Source of the DNA: Morinoia aosen
Taxonomy: Eukaryota > Arthropoda > Malacostraca > Amphipoda > Talitridae
Assembly: GCA_030386875.1 (NCBI GenBank)
Contig: CM059562.1
Coordinates: forward strand, 71,670,201-71,734,200
DNA length: 64,000 nucleotides
Direction of reading: 5' to 3'
Position 1 is the stretch's first letter, and each line of letters begins with the position of its first letter. Made by a program: the position numbers and the translations under genes. A model generated the notes under the pieces. That model was given only the letters and a program-made list of their open reading frames with translations, had not been told where the DNA came from and did no database searches. Shown piece after piece: positions 22,448 through 34,480 of the stretch.

Positions 22448-23287
22448 CCCGTCGCCACGTCCTGGACTCTTAGAAGGTCGGCAAAGCTAGCACATGTTTC
22501 ACATCAGCAAACCTAGGGTTGCCATATATGGTCTTAAGCGTCTCGTTGAGCGCTATTCATTGGTGTAAGGTAAAATTAGGTGGGAGGAACAGGGAAGGAG
22601 AGGTATCAAGCTCAAATCTGTATGAATTCTTCTGCTCAGTCTGGAGTGTAGCTACCGGCGCTGCACAACCTCTTAGAAGGCCAGGAGTGTAGCTGAGGTA
22701 TACCAGCACACACTCTGCCTCTAAGAAGGTCGCCATCATTTTTATTTTCTTATGTTTTTTGTTCCAAAAATGGGAGTTCAAATCCACAGATTTACTCCTA
22801 CGCAAAAAATAATACCACCATTGTATTCGGGAGGAAAAGCTCTATGCATATCAAACTCTTTGCAAACAATGAAACTGTTTGATAACAGCCTATACACAAA
22901 ATGAACTAAAAAATAAAACTATGTTTTACATATAATGCACATAACTCCAGAACTATTAGACCTGAAAAAATATTCACATACCACAAGATTCAGCAACTCA
23001 GAATCTATGAAAATGCATCATAAAAACACATATAAGTGCAATAAATAAAAAATGGCCAGTGATTTTCTGATTTCTGTTTTTTTTTATTTTACCGAAATAA
23101 AAACTCCAATTTCGTAGATTTTCATTGGGGTAGCAGTATTTTTTTCCCCACTGACAGAAAGAGCAACTCTCTCTCTTTACAATGGACCCCCAATGAAACT
23201 TCTAACATGATTAATGAATGTACAGTGAGTTGCACAGTTGACCCATTTTCTTCAAACCTCTTGGTAGGTCGACCATGTGGAGACGGG
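22448..23287. mobile_element. piggyBac-like non-autonomous element, 840 bp
   Basis: TTAA at 22444-22447 is followed by CCCGTCGCCACGT. At the other end ATGTGGAGACGGG is followed by TTAA at 23288-23291, giving inverted ends CCCGTC(G/T)CCAC with the TTAA target typical of piggyBac-type transposons. Inside, CTCTTAGAAGG followed by TCG or a close variant recurs near 22468, 22671, 22720 and 23258, and GGAGTGTAGCT occurs twice, perhaps as subterminal transposase sites. No transposase is recognisable. Confidence 0.7.
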
Positions 23288-23363
23288 TTAATAGATACGA
23301 AGTACAGCGCACTATTATTACAAATCACATCTATAGTTTTCTTTTTAATTTCAACTAAATTAA

Positions 23364-23648
23364 TCAAGTGACTTTGGGAGCACTAGTGTCCTTTGCATAT
23401 TTACAGCATATTTTATTCTGATTGAAAATTTGCCCTACTTATTTTTTTTAAACAACTTATTTTTGTGGAAATAACATACTTTTTCCTACTTGAATTAATG
23501 CCCTATTTAATTTATTTCAAGTTCACCGCCGAGTGGCAGTTCCTTTTTCATTTTGTTGGTGACAAGCTGATGCCACTGCCAGTCTAATGACGGTGAATAT
23601 ACATGTTACTAATAACGCTAATAGCAGTAAAAAATGGACTTCAAAGGA
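23364..23648. mobile_element. Diverged piggyBac-like MITE (CCCTTTAACG family)
   Basis: Shares with the copies at 48289 and 50886 the near-palindrome GAGCACTAGTGTCC close to its left end. The core GCCGAGTGGCAGTTC, the segment CCAGTCTAATGACGGTG and the right end GGACTTCAAAGGA are also shared. TTAA lies at 23360-23363; the right-hand TTAA has decayed. It sits only 76 bp from another TTAA element. Confidence 0.65.
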
Positions 23649-24877
23649 TTTACGCTGCTTGTCGGAAGGTTTCAAGGCCTCATGAATATATTTTATTCCC
23701 TGTGCTGACATTTGCTATGCAAATTTTATGTTGTTACAGCGCAATCACGATTAAATGAACGATTGCGGGTTTTGAGCCAAGTCGAATTGACTGTATAATC
23801 AACTTTTTGTTCGTTGACTGCTTCTGTGTGAATTTAAAATGCGTTCCTTTTTACTTTTAGAGTGTAGTGTATTTACTTACGAAAAATGCCCTGCGCATTT
23901 TGGTTCGGTCCTTCGTTTCTCTTTTGCATGTTTGTTTCGCTAATACGTAGACTTTCGAAGTGATGATTATGAGTTTTTCTCCATTGATTTGTGCAAAGAT
24001 TAATGCAATGAGGTTACGCTCGTTTTTATGCTCACGTCTCTCTTCCTTTTAAGATACTTGCCCAATTTCGTTCTTGTCTCGGCGACACCCGCGTTGTAAT
24101 CAAGGTTACGACCGTTCAATTACATTACACCGTGGGATGCAACTCTCAACGCCTTCGCTCCTTTCTTTGGACAAAAACCGCCTAAGTCACTGGCTGTGTC
24201 CACAGAAAAAATGGTGTTGAAGTTTTAGCCAACCGTCCGTAGTTGGCTGGTGTCTTTTAAGAGATGTTACGAATTGTCACTCTCATGGTCGATCCGTGAT
24301 CAGCGTTTAGAGTGGAGCTGTATGCTCCATAAAACTGTCCTTGGTGTTTTGTATTAGTTAGTTTGTTTTGAATCTAAAGACACTTGCATGGTTGATGAGG
24401 TGAGGGTTATGACGTGCGTTGGTATCCAAACTAATCACGAGTATATGACGTCAAATATCAGGTCTTGTCTTGTGAAAAGGTTGCTTGGGGAGTCTTGTGT
24501 TTGATGGACAACTTAATTATTCTTTTCCATCGTCTTTTCTGACTCGCCCATGCAGATTTCTAACGCTGATTAGATCGCACCTAAGCTCTTTTAGTTAGAT
24601 ATTTCGAGTTGTTCAATCGCTTTTTTTGAATCTAACGCTGAGTCTATTGAATGAGTCGGCGCTGAGTATTCTTGGAATTCAGCGAAGTAAAACGTTGCAC
24701 ATGGATTGCTTCTCCTTAAGAGCGTTAAGAGCGTGTTTCTTCATTGGTGTATATGGTGACAGAGCTGTTTGGCCTGCTTGGTTTGTGCGATCTTTCGAGC
24801 CTAGGAGAGTTTCCTCTAGAATCGCAATTTTTACTTGATGGAGATAGAACCTATCGGATGGACATCGTGTCATTTGC
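23649..24877. other. No gene or repeat recognised
   Basis: Non-repetitive sequence of intermediate composition. Short frames exist on both strands near 24630-24990 but overlap the adjoining MITE and have no recognisable content. Confidence 0.5.
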
Positions 24878-24884
24878 TTTACCA

Positions 24885-25155
24885 CACGGTAGAGGAAACA
24901 ATGTAGGCTAAAACCAGTCTTTCTTCGTTGACGGTATGGTTTTGCTGACGTCACGGCAACGAACCAATAGCAGCGCTCATATTGCATCTGGTAGCACTGC
25001 TACCTCCAAATCTGGCTCCACTATTGGCCTAACGACATGGCGTTTTGGTGACGTCATAAAATTTGTTTGAAATAAAGCCTTTCTATTGGCTAGCCGAACA
25101 AGAGGAGGTGTATTTTCCCCCATAGAAATGACCCTACCTTGTTTCCTCTACCGTG
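24885..25155. mobile_element. 271-bp MITE carrying CRE and CCAAT motifs
   Basis: The terminal inverted repeats at 24885-24907 and 25133-25155 begin CACGGTAGAGGAAACAA and agree at 22 of 23 positions. The element is flanked by the perfect 7-bp duplication TTTACCA (24878-24884 and 25156-25162). It contains two perfect cAMP-response palindromes TGACGTCA (24946-24953 and 25049-25056). It also has three CCAAT or ATTGG boxes (24964, 25023, 25085). No transposase is present. The superfamily is uncertain; 7-bp duplications are unusual and might point to a P-like or decayed hAT-like origin. Confidence 0.85.
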
Positions 25156-25183
25156 TTTACCATCAAGAAAGACTAAGAGAATA

Positions 25184-25705
25184 CAGGTAACTCTCGATTT
25201 ATCCACATCTCGATTAGTCCCACTCTCGATTTATATAGCTTTGTTTGCCTCCGTTAGTCCGCGCCATCTCGATTTATCCACCCTTCGCGTTCGTCGTGTA
25301 TTCTGCAACATTCCTCGTAAGAAAAAATCAAAAATACATTTGTTAAACAAAGGCTGTTTTTTCATCTCTTACTATCTTCAATGTCTGTTGGTTCGATGTT
25401 TGAGCTAATTTGGCAACCCCTAAAAGTTCAAGTAAAAAATTAGTCGTTTTTACTATAAAAGTAAAAACCAGAAAAAACAGAAAACAAAAACCAGAAACAA
25501 GAGCATTAAACAATTTAATTTTTTAATATTTTCGCTTTATGTACTCTTTTACTGTAATATGCTACGATAATTATTCGTGTGCAGCATGATGTTTCCCCTA
25601 AAAGAACCGGTTCACTTTTTCTTTTAAACCAAATAAGGTACCTCGATTTATCCACGATCTCTATTTATCCAGTCCCATCCCAGGAGACAAACCGAGAGTT
25701 ACCTG
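25184..25705. mobile_element. pogo/Tigger-like non-autonomous Tc1-mariner element, 522 bp
   Basis: Inverted ends start CAGGTAACTCTCG at both termini, with TA on each side (25182-25183 and 25706-25707), the mariner-superfamily target. The motif CTCGATTTATCCAC recurs just inside the ends (around 25194, 25272 and, on the right side, 25643), a style typical of pogo/Tigger elements. The interior is AT-rich and has no transposase. It lies 28 bp beyond the neighbouring 271-bp MITE. Confidence 0.85.
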
Positions 25706-26002
25706 TATACCGATAATTTTATCAGACGCATTTGTGAACGTCAGTGATGTTAGTTCTGAGCTCCGTATCATGCATAAAAAATTTCGATTTTGAATTTTAA
25801 ACGCAAAACTTTCTCTTGGAAGTCACCAGTAGCTTGACCTTGTACAGTACAGTTGTTGTTATTATGCTAATCTATACTGAATTAGTGGCTCTGCGCTATA
25901 GTAGTAAATTAATTACAATGATTGTTGCTTATGAGATTTGTTTATTCGAAGTTCACTGTAACTTCTATAGTTTCTTCAGGTGTGATCTGTCAAGTATCGT
26001 GT

Positions 26003-26287
26003 TAATGAAAGTAAGCCTGACACGGCCCAATATGCTTCAGGTAGTACTGATAACAGATCAGGTGTAATTGCATGTATAAAGTATCCAAGAAAGGAAATTC
26101 AATTTCAAAATAATAAATTTTAGGATTTGTTAAAGTTACACGAAGGTTGACTTTTAAAAACTATTATGATTCAATTGTGAATCGTGGCATTGACTCGACG
26201 AGAAATGTCAGACGCTGGAATGAACAAATTGTAAAATATTTCTAAAACATTAATTTGTAATCAGGTTTAGGTTTTCGCGACACCCTA
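26003..26287. repeat. Interspersed repeat family B, copy 1 (mariner-like end)
   Basis: About 150 bp are shared with 27735-27892, including ATATGCTTCAGG or ATCTGCTTCAGG, AACAGATCAGGTGTAA and AATAAATTTTA. The part from 26077 starts TATAAAGTATCC and ends at 26287 as the complement of TATAGGGTGTCGCG, resembling the degenerate ends of TA-targeting mariner-like elements. Confidence 0.55.
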
Positions 26288-26289
26288 TA

Positions 26290-27243
26290 CAAAGTTGCCA
26301 GAATAGCCTGTTGTTTTGCAAAAGTATTCAAATTTGGTCTTTTTCTCGGTTGCAATTTTGCAAAAAAGACCAGTGAGCATTTAATGACCCAGTAGGGCTG
26401 CTAGACACGTGATTTCGATAATTAATCCATTACTTAAGCTTCAAGTATTGGTGAACTTCTGGAACGGACAAAACGAGTTGAAGCTCCTTACTTATTGCAG
26501 CAGGCACTCCTCCCTACGATTCACTTACATACCACGTTCCTATGAGTTACTATAAATGCCATACTATTCTCCTTCTTTGTTTTTTATGTGTGACGACGCT
26601 GTTTTTACGATACGTTCATGCTGACTTCAAAGAGAAGTAAGTGCTAAAGGTATCAGGAATCGCCTCTACATAGATCGTGTTTGTCCTTGCTGCTCATTAG
26701 CTATCTATCTCCAGTAATTACTGAACACATAATTAAGGTGATAATCAACTACCGGGCTCATTGCAGTCCCCATAATTGCCTTCCAATGATTATTGAAATC
26801 TGTGACAAGCGATCGATCACTTTCTTGCCCGCTATAATTGTACGGAGTAAACCAGGTAGGAGTTTACAAACTAACTTACTAGATTGTTTTTTCCAAGCGT
26901 GACCTGTAGCTTGATCTTGAGCCTTGACATCCTTCTTGGTGAGATTTTTCCTGAGACGTATTTAATTTAATTAAATTGCTATGAAAAATTATGCCACAGT
27001 TATAACTATTTATATCCCATGCAGAACATCACAAATTAGTTTGCGCTGAATTGAGTTCGTTTCCTGAATAGGAGAACTTTTAGCCTAACTCACTGAGGAA
27101 ACAATTTCCGACGGACATCATGAAAATGCAGTGTAACTGTTTCTACATCAAGGCTAAACACACTCAACTTACGGCTCTCAATGTTCGTTGAACAGTGCAG
27201 TTTAGGCGCATTTTAAAGGAAATGAAGCAAGCGACGGCATTTT
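26290..27243. other. Nothing recognised
   Basis: AT-rich spacer; no repeats or coding signals seen. Confidence 0.5.
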
Positions 27244-27530
27244 ATGGGAACGCGCAGACTTGCAGCTCACTACGAATGGCTACATTGCAGATGCTGCGCG
27301 CGTGCCGAGCGTACGCGTTTCTCAGACGTAATAACGCACTGCGTGCGTGCATTCGAACCGATTTGCTGTTGCACGCTGGAGCACAGCGTGCAGAGCGGAA
27401 GAGAATGCAGTTTGAGTTCTGTATATTCGGTGCTACTGTCTCGTGCATTGTGTTCAGTTGCATCATTCTGCCCAGCCGTGAACTCTTTGAGCGAGCGACT
27501 ATGCGTTCTGAAATGAAGACGCATTGAGGG
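27244..27530. promoter_or_regulatory. CpG-rich block, possible promoter region
   Basis: A sharply delimited GC- and CpG-rich stretch in AT-rich DNA, open in several frames on both strands (a composition effect). On the plus strand TATATT at 27422 lies 34 bases before the A of an initiator-like TTCAGTTG (A at 27456). Promoter or exon function is inferred only; no protein is recognised. Confidence 0.35.
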
Positions 27531-27596
27531 CATGTATTGGCTTGAGAACTATTAGGCGTGGATCAAAACAATGGCACTACGGAATTCTTACGCAAA

Positions 27597-27957
27597 GCCC
27601 CCTAAGGGAGATCCAGCTATTGTATCTATGAGAATTAGCACTCTCTGTTGGGAAATGTGAGATCCCCAGGTGAGAGTTACGTAGCATGTATGTATTCCGC
27701 GTTCCCTTTAACTCCATTCTAAATGATGGCTTAATACTTGAACAATGTAATAAACCGGACTCGGCTCGATCTGCTTCAGGCAGTCAGACAGTACTGTCAA
27801 CAGATCAGGTGTAACTACACAAGGTGTCGCAGAAAAGGAAACCCAATTACAAATAAATAAATTTTAAAAACTGTTGGAGTTACGCTGGGGTTGATGTCCT
27901 TCCTCTCTTTGAACATCTTTGTTGTCGTAAGGGTAGTCGAAAATAATAATAAATCAA
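27597..27957 (+). mobile_element. SINE-like retroposon, copy 6, interrupted by repeat B
   Basis: Head at 27597-27734 (CTATTGTATCTATGAGAATT, internally shortened) and tail part at 27893-27957 (CCTTCCTCTCTTTGAACATC onward). They are separated by 27735-27892, a copy of repeat family B also found at 26003. This is a nested insertion: the SINE-like copy was there first. Confidence 0.7.
27735..27892. repeat. Interspersed repeat family B, copy 2
   Basis: Matches 26003-26160 over about 150 bp with substantial divergence. Contains CAACAGATCAGGTGTAACTA and ACAAGGTGTCGCAG. It is inserted in a SINE-like copy. Confidence 0.6.
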
Positions 27958-28637
27958 TCGCTAGTAGAGCATGCATGTTGTTTTTAATATACACGTGATA
28001 CGAATACGTGAAAGTCTGACAATAAATGAGAGCGTCTTTTGCAACCACGCTGTATGAACGCAAACAAACAATCCCTCGAAAAAAGTTCGTTGCACCATCA
28101 AGTCGGCTGATTAAGGAACCTTGTATTACGAGAACAGCGTAATTTGATGCTCAAGCAAATCACGCCCCAGCAAGGACCAATGTTGTGTAACAGGTTGAGC
28201 TGTTACAGGCTGCGTTTTGCTGGCTTCGTGCTGGAGGTTTCAAAAGATTTCATTACAGGACTTCTCTGCTTGGATGCCATTACGGCGGTGCGGGGGTGGC
28301 TAAGGTGTTTCTCAAGATTATGCACTGATGGTAATGCTGCAGTTTTTGGATCATGTTGACGTGTATGATCATTCTGATGCTGAGGCTGACTTTCATATTA
28401 TGAAAATAGTTCGATTGCTGTGTAGTCTTCTTTTGAACACGTAACAAGTGGAAGGCTTGGAGAAGGTGTCAAACTTGTCTGATATATTAGACGGATTCAT
28501 TGCGCGATTTTGAAGAGCGTTAGTTGTACGCATGCATTATTTTGAAGTGAAAGGCTTTTGTCTATCAGTAGTCAAAAAGTTTCCTGTTAAGCTTCTTTAA
28601 TTTGGGCCCTTGACTGAAGATTCGTAGGTGTAAAGAC
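27958..28637. other. Nothing recognised
   Basis: Non-repetitive spacer without coding signals. Confidence 0.5.
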
Positions 28638-29015
28638 ATAACCTCTCAATGGATTACACCCATTGATTCTATGAAAATAAAGGTTCCTCAGGTAGAAAGT
28701 GTGAGTTCATGAACTGAAAGTTAGGAAGACCTTTTTTTAAAGTAGAATAGGTTTCTTACATTATTACCCACCATGTATTTCTGGGTCTACTCTGTTGTTC
28801 TTTCACCACCGATAATTTCTTCTTCCTTAATTTTTTCTTATTTCAGAAACCTCTCATGGTCCTGCTGTTCCTAGGCGTAGGGCATGGGGACGCACTTTAT
28901 GGTTAGAGTTCCCGTTCTACTAATAACATTTTAGATGGGGCCTTCCTCCTTCTTCTTTCGGGAGAACCATCGTCGAGGTTAGAAAGGCTCAAACTAAGTT
29001 ATTTCCTAACCTAAT
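28638..29015 (+). mobile_element. SINE-like retroposon, copy 7 (old, diverged)
   Basis: Retains the family order: a degenerate head near 28645-28700, AAAGTTAGGAAGACC, AAAGTAGAATAGGTTT, TTCTTCTTCCTT, and the tail GTTAGAAAGGCTCAAACTAA with CTAACCTAATC. Heavily substituted compared with the other copies. Confidence 0.65.
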
Positions 29016-32000
29016 CAAGTTCTATCTCATGTTGTAATGACATCTCTTCTGCATTCAAGTGCAATTGAGTTAGTAAAATAATATTTTCAGTGTTCGTTGC
29101 AGATGAAGTTCGTAAAATGTGATAATTACGATTTCCATTTCGGTTTTCATATCGGTCATTATAAAACTTTTTTATTTTCCGTTATGAAAACTTTCATTGC
29201 ATTCAAATTCTTCTTCATTTTCATAGCTCTATGAGTTTCATGTTGATATTTTCGTTACAGCAAAACCTTGCTGTTTGAAAAATTAACAAAAACTGCATTT
29301 GTAGTTCTATTATTTCATAATTCGTGCACTGTACGAAGGTGTTTTCACTCCCATGTGAAAACCAACAGAGCGAACACCCTGAACCGCAGAGGATTTCAAA
29401 CACAAAAATTTCTTCAAAAAAATAACCTCCCTGTACTCGTGCATAACCGAGCTGCGAACATCGTTACAAATACGACCTGGCTCTCGAGATTCCCGACCAT
29501 AGCTTTGGTCGCTGGAGCCAAAACTCCACATCTTGAACAAACTCGGCGATCACGACCTGACAAGCTGCTTAGCAGGTCAACGAGACTGTGATCCAAAGGT
29601 CGCCAGCTTTGCACTCTCTTATGTCGGTGAACAATAAGGCTTGCGTTAGTGCGGAGGAGCTCTACGTAATTGGCTGGCGCTCTTTATACTTTCCCATGTT
29701 GGGGGCGAATAAAAAATGCCGAAAACGTGTTAGTTTCTGCGAAGAACGTGGGGGACTGAAGTCGGGGAAAACGTCTCAATTACGGTTTACCGAATAGAGC
29801 TTTGAGGTGGAAACTATTGTGAACTGGTTTGTTGACGCAACAAATTCAAACTTGTTAGTCGTGTTGTTTGGGCTGCATAGCTTCATCTTATTTTCAGAAA
29901 GGATTTGAGGAAAAAATCTAATTCAATGATTATTTATTAATCACTGTTCAGGTGTGAATAAAAACTATGTACTCATGGTGAACCTAGCATATACTGTAAC
30001 AACGCATATCTTGGGCACTCCCTTAATTTCCCCTTCCAATCAATGGCCGAATGTGCTATATTTGGGGTTTGGCAAAATTTGGCCATCAGTATGATTTATG
30101 ACGGTGAAACAATGGTTCCAAAACACATTACATCATTCCCCAATATTCTCGTAGTTTGCCTCAAAAAACGCGAAGCGTGAATGACATCTTTTGCAATTTG
30201 TTTGTTGCGAAGCTCGGATAAAATGCGAATTTTGATAAATCATCTTCGTTTATATCTCTGTATTAAAATAAACATTTATCGTGAGAAGAATATTTGAAAT
30301 TGTGTTTAGAATCGAAGGAAAATGAATTACGTTGGCCACATATAAACAAAGTGTGACCCGGCGTGGATGCTTAATTACATGGTGAATGCCGTCCACTCGT
30401 TCTCAAGTGTCTCGCCCTTTTTCCCAATTTTTGTATTCGGGCGTCGCAAGTGTCTCGCTTTTCTTTCTGACTTTTTGATCCGGGTGCTCAAAGTGCATGC
30501 GCTGTATCAGTTTTATACTGCGAAACTTTTTTCCCTTAGCGATTTGTATGCATTTCTTTACGCATTTCTTTTCATGTTTCTACGTATCAAAGATAGCGAG
30601 AGCTATTCCAAGCTTAAAGCTTTTCATTCATGGAAAGATAAGTTGCTGGAGAATAACCAGTAAATTTATGTTGTAAACTCAAAATTTTCATTGAATCTTT
30701 TATTTATGATCGGAATTTCTAAACATTATTCCTTTAACTTTATCATCCCCTTTTCAACTAGAAAGCTAAATCGGATATATTTTTTGTCTCACGTTTTCCC
30801 TTCTTTCGATGAGTTGGTTTTTCGAAATAAGTCCCCCGGTAATCAATTTGTCTTAGTACCTTACTAAAATACGAGGATCGTAGAGCTGTGAGAGGTGTTG
30901 AATAAATTTATCAAAGCCAATTCTACACTTTGTATCATCAACACACGCTATGGGTAGAGTCGATGAAATTCGTTCTTCGAGGAAGAGATGAGTCTATTAA
31001 AAAGTCATGATCATCACAACCTTATTAAGAAATGATGTGTTAATTCGATCTTGTTCTTGTTAATCTAGGCTCATGTTTTTAGAGTTAATCACCTTAATAA
31101 AGTGAAGTGTTACGTTTTATAGGTAGCACACTAAATTCATGTTATGCCAGTGTTCCTTGATTTTACGATCGGTCGCAATTTCTAGTCGCACATTTGAGTG
31201 GACACTGCAAAAAATGTAAAAAACTTGAATTTATCCACCGATATTTGAAGCCCCGTCATCAGTTCTGAAGAAGAACATGTTAAAGTTCCGTTTGCAAGCT
31301 GCAGTTACGTTATGTTTTTATCAGATCTACTTTCGTAAGGTTTTCATGGTACGAGTATGCTAATTTGAGCCAGAACCATTTGTCCACTTTAACGGACTGC
31401 CCTGTCATGTTTTTTTTTTTTGAAGTGTGTTGCTCGGTTAATGCACTTCTTAATCTATAATATGAAAGTAAGCCGATGTACTCAGGAACTATTTCTTCGT
31501 AAAAAGTAACACAAGAACAACAATGGGAGCCTTCATGAGTTGTGTGTTTTTCTCATTCACTAGATATATGCTGCACTCGTGGGAACATGATATTGCTGAA
31601 ACGGCATGGTCGGAAAGACTTGCTCATCCATCTTGCGCTGTTTTCCCATGAATTTGAAATTTTGAGAGCCTCCGCGACGATCGAGAAAGCTAGTTTTGAA
31701 GTGTCGCTCGACAGGCGGTCGTGCTGCGTGGTTTCATCTCTATACACCTGTGGTAGACGAGTGCTCCGGATCTCATGCTCTGTCTGAGATTGAGCTCTTG
31801 TGGTTGTCTGCATGTTGCCGGCTCTGCCGTGCCGGCAAGAACGCGTTGATTTTGCGTCTTGCTGGCGCCTGAATTGGTGAGTGTGTGATGGCATAAAACG
31901 ATTTCTTTTGTGCGCAAGATTAGGAATTATTTCTTGCTTTGAAAAGGTTAATGAATTTTTAGTAAAATTTTAAGCCATCAACTCTTTTCGTTTGAAATAG

Positions 32001-34043
32001 GTAATTAGCGTTTTAAATGAATCGTTTTAAACAGTTTCATTATTTGCCAAAGAAAATTATTTTTCAATGAACTACAGCGTGTGACATACTGTTCGTGGTT
32101 TCTTTGTACATGCGCTATGCGTTATTTTCTGTATTGCTGTCTTTTCGTGCTGTTATTTTTTCGCATGAAGCTGTAATTTTATAAAAACACTACAAATTGT
32201 TAAAAAATATACAATTATTGTGCCTTCTGTTGAACCGCTTGCGACGAACATCTTATTTATGCGAGACTTGTTGGAGATATTCTCTATCGACTTTCGTTCG
32301 GCTACGTACCAATTCTTATTTCTGATTTAAAACGAATAAAAATATATTTTTACGTGTGGGAATTTGATATGTATTACAAGTAGAACCTCTGCTGGTAAAT
32401 GATTATTGCTGCAATGTTTTACGTTGAACCATAGACGACAAGGCAGTGTGGCCATCCAAAGTTGTGCAGCATGAGCGGGGCAAACTAGCAGCGCTGATCG
32501 GTGGGGAAATAACACCAATGCCACTCAACTTCTGCCAGAATGCTTCGATGTGTGCAGGTCCTCTAATTTTAGACGGAAATTATTCAACTACACTACAGCC
32601 TTCAAGTTGGGTTCTGTTATTTTCTTAGAAAACAGGGGGGTCAAAACTGTGATCATTTCGCCATTGTGGGATAAGACTTACGAAACCTGCGCGACGAAAA
32701 AATCGCAATGTCGTTTACAATTCCCTATCTTGAAGTCCATGCAGCGTTGTCCCTTGCATTTGTACGCTGTGAAATATGCAGGGAGACGCGAATAGCGTTT
32801 AATGGCACGGGCTGCCATTGAACACATTTCGTCACGGCGTTACGAAATGCAGCATCTTCCTTGGCGCGCAGCGTCTTCGTTCTTGACTGCATGGGCCTCC
32901 ATTACTTCATTATACACAGCTTTCCCTGGCGCCTTCTGCATCACTGTGAGAGACGTGGTCGGGCTTGCGTCATCCGATCTTTTATTATTCTCACGACAGG
33001 ATGTCGTGATGTATTGTATTGTTGTTCCATGAACTGTATGGGAACAAGTTTTGGTTTCTGGTAAATGATTGAGTGAAGTTTCGCTCAGGTTTAGACTGAC
33101 TTCGGTGAGATTTCTAAACTTATTTATGAGTTTCAACCGCAAAACGTTAACTTTTTGGATGAATGAGTGTGGATTTGTCTCCTAAGATATCTGTGAGGAC
33201 GGTGGAAGAATTGCATGGCAAATGCCAAACTTAATTTGTATGATTATTTCAAAGATTTTTTAATTTTTAAACTTTAAAACTTAACATGGGCGCATATGCA
33301 TTTGCGTTGTATTCTAGTGAGGAATGTGTAAATCTCTGAATAGCAAAATACGATTTTTATTCCTAATATCGAGTTCTTATGTGAATGAGGTTTACTAAAT
33401 CATTATCTCTTTCACTCTAGGATGACGCTATCATGTTAACATGTGCTTGTGCGAACACAGGCAAAGACACCGTGTAGACACCATTATATTCATGAGCTAC
33501 GGTTTACAGAGCTATTAACCTATAGCATTGTCATCTCTTCGTACTGTAGTCATTGACGAGACCTTGACACAAGCTCTGTTTTAAATCTTAATAATGCAGT
33601 GTGTTATATCGCACCGTTGGTGTTTTATTGTAAATGAATTTGGCGACCCATGTGTAATAAACAGGTTTAACTGTGAAAATTACTTCCAACTGATATATAA
33701 CCTCTTCAGGGATTTGTTTTTTTAATGCATCTGTTGACGCGTATGAATGTGTATTTTGAAACTCATCAGAGAATAAGGCAACCATTTACTGTACAAATTC
33801 TCTTATTGAGCTTTGTAGGAATAATGAGAGGGGGTAATTGTTTATTCAAAAGGATATCGGGAGGTTTCTCAGTCTTATCTCTTTCATTAATGACTAAATA
33901 ATGATTCATGCATGACGGACTGCTTTCAAATAGCAGAAAGAGAATAATTCTCCAATCTTCGACCTGAAACCCTTGCAGAAACCGTGCGCTGGATGCACGT
34001 CACATTGACAACACTACGCACCGTAGTTGGTACACGATCTGAT
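29016..34043. other. No gene recognised; three GC-richer patches
   Basis: Mostly AT-rich. GC-richer patches at about 29440-29610, 31660-31880 and 32640-33000 are open in more than one frame but lack recognisable domains. The second ends at a plausible plus-strand donor (TTG/GTGAGTGTG near 31875). The third holds a minus-strand frame with the exon-like text PGKAVYNEVMEAHAVKNEDA but no good splice signals. None is strong enough to call. Confidence 0.4.
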
Positions 34044-34298
34044 GGTTGTGTTCCCAACCACCATTTTGTGCACAAACGTCGTTGTGTCCACAATTATCAT
34101 TGTGCTCACTATCATCATTGTGTTCACAATCATCATTGTGTGCACACACGTCATTGTGTCCACAGTTATCATTGTGCTCACAATCGTCATTGTGTTCACA
34201 ATCATCATTGTGCTCACAATCATCATTGCGTTCACAATCCTATGATTGTGTTCACAATCATTGTATCCACAAACATGTGATGAATGTGTCCACAATCA
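34044..34298. repeat. 18-bp minisatellite with palindromic units
   Basis: About twelve imperfect copies of an 18-bp unit whose core ATTGTGTTCACAAT is an inverted repeat (ATTGTG/CACAAT around TT). Variants have GTGCTCAC or GTGTCCAC. Frames through it are open because 18 is divisible by three. A CpG-rich block follows immediately. Confidence 0.92.
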
Positions 34299-34320
34299 AG
34301 AGATCGTTGCAGTACGCAGC

Positions 34321-34480
34321 TGCGTAGGCTGGCGTGGTGGCGGCGGCGCTCGCGTGCTCCCCAGAGCGCGTGCAGTACCACCACGTCATGTCGCCAACAT
34401 CACGCCGCAGCTCGACATGCACGCAGCGCGGCTCGGGTCACGCAGCCCTGCTTGGGCTCAGAGAAAGTGGCTGCCCCAGA
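34321..34480. other. CpG-rich block beside the 18-bp array
   Basis: About 18 CpG in 34321-34440, including GTGGCGGCGGCGCTCGCGTG, in otherwise AT-rich DNA. Several frames are open; no recognisable peptide. A promoter or first exon is possible. Confidence 0.4.

Noticed and set aside
25000-25705. Plus frame of 89 codons considered as a transposase fragment
   Set aside because: It overlaps the ends of two non-coding MITEs and its residues come from their inverted repeats.
32840-33142. Minus frame with exon-like residues near 32850-32960
   Set aside because: No acceptor with a polypyrimidine tract and only a weak donor; plus-strand frames overlap it fully.
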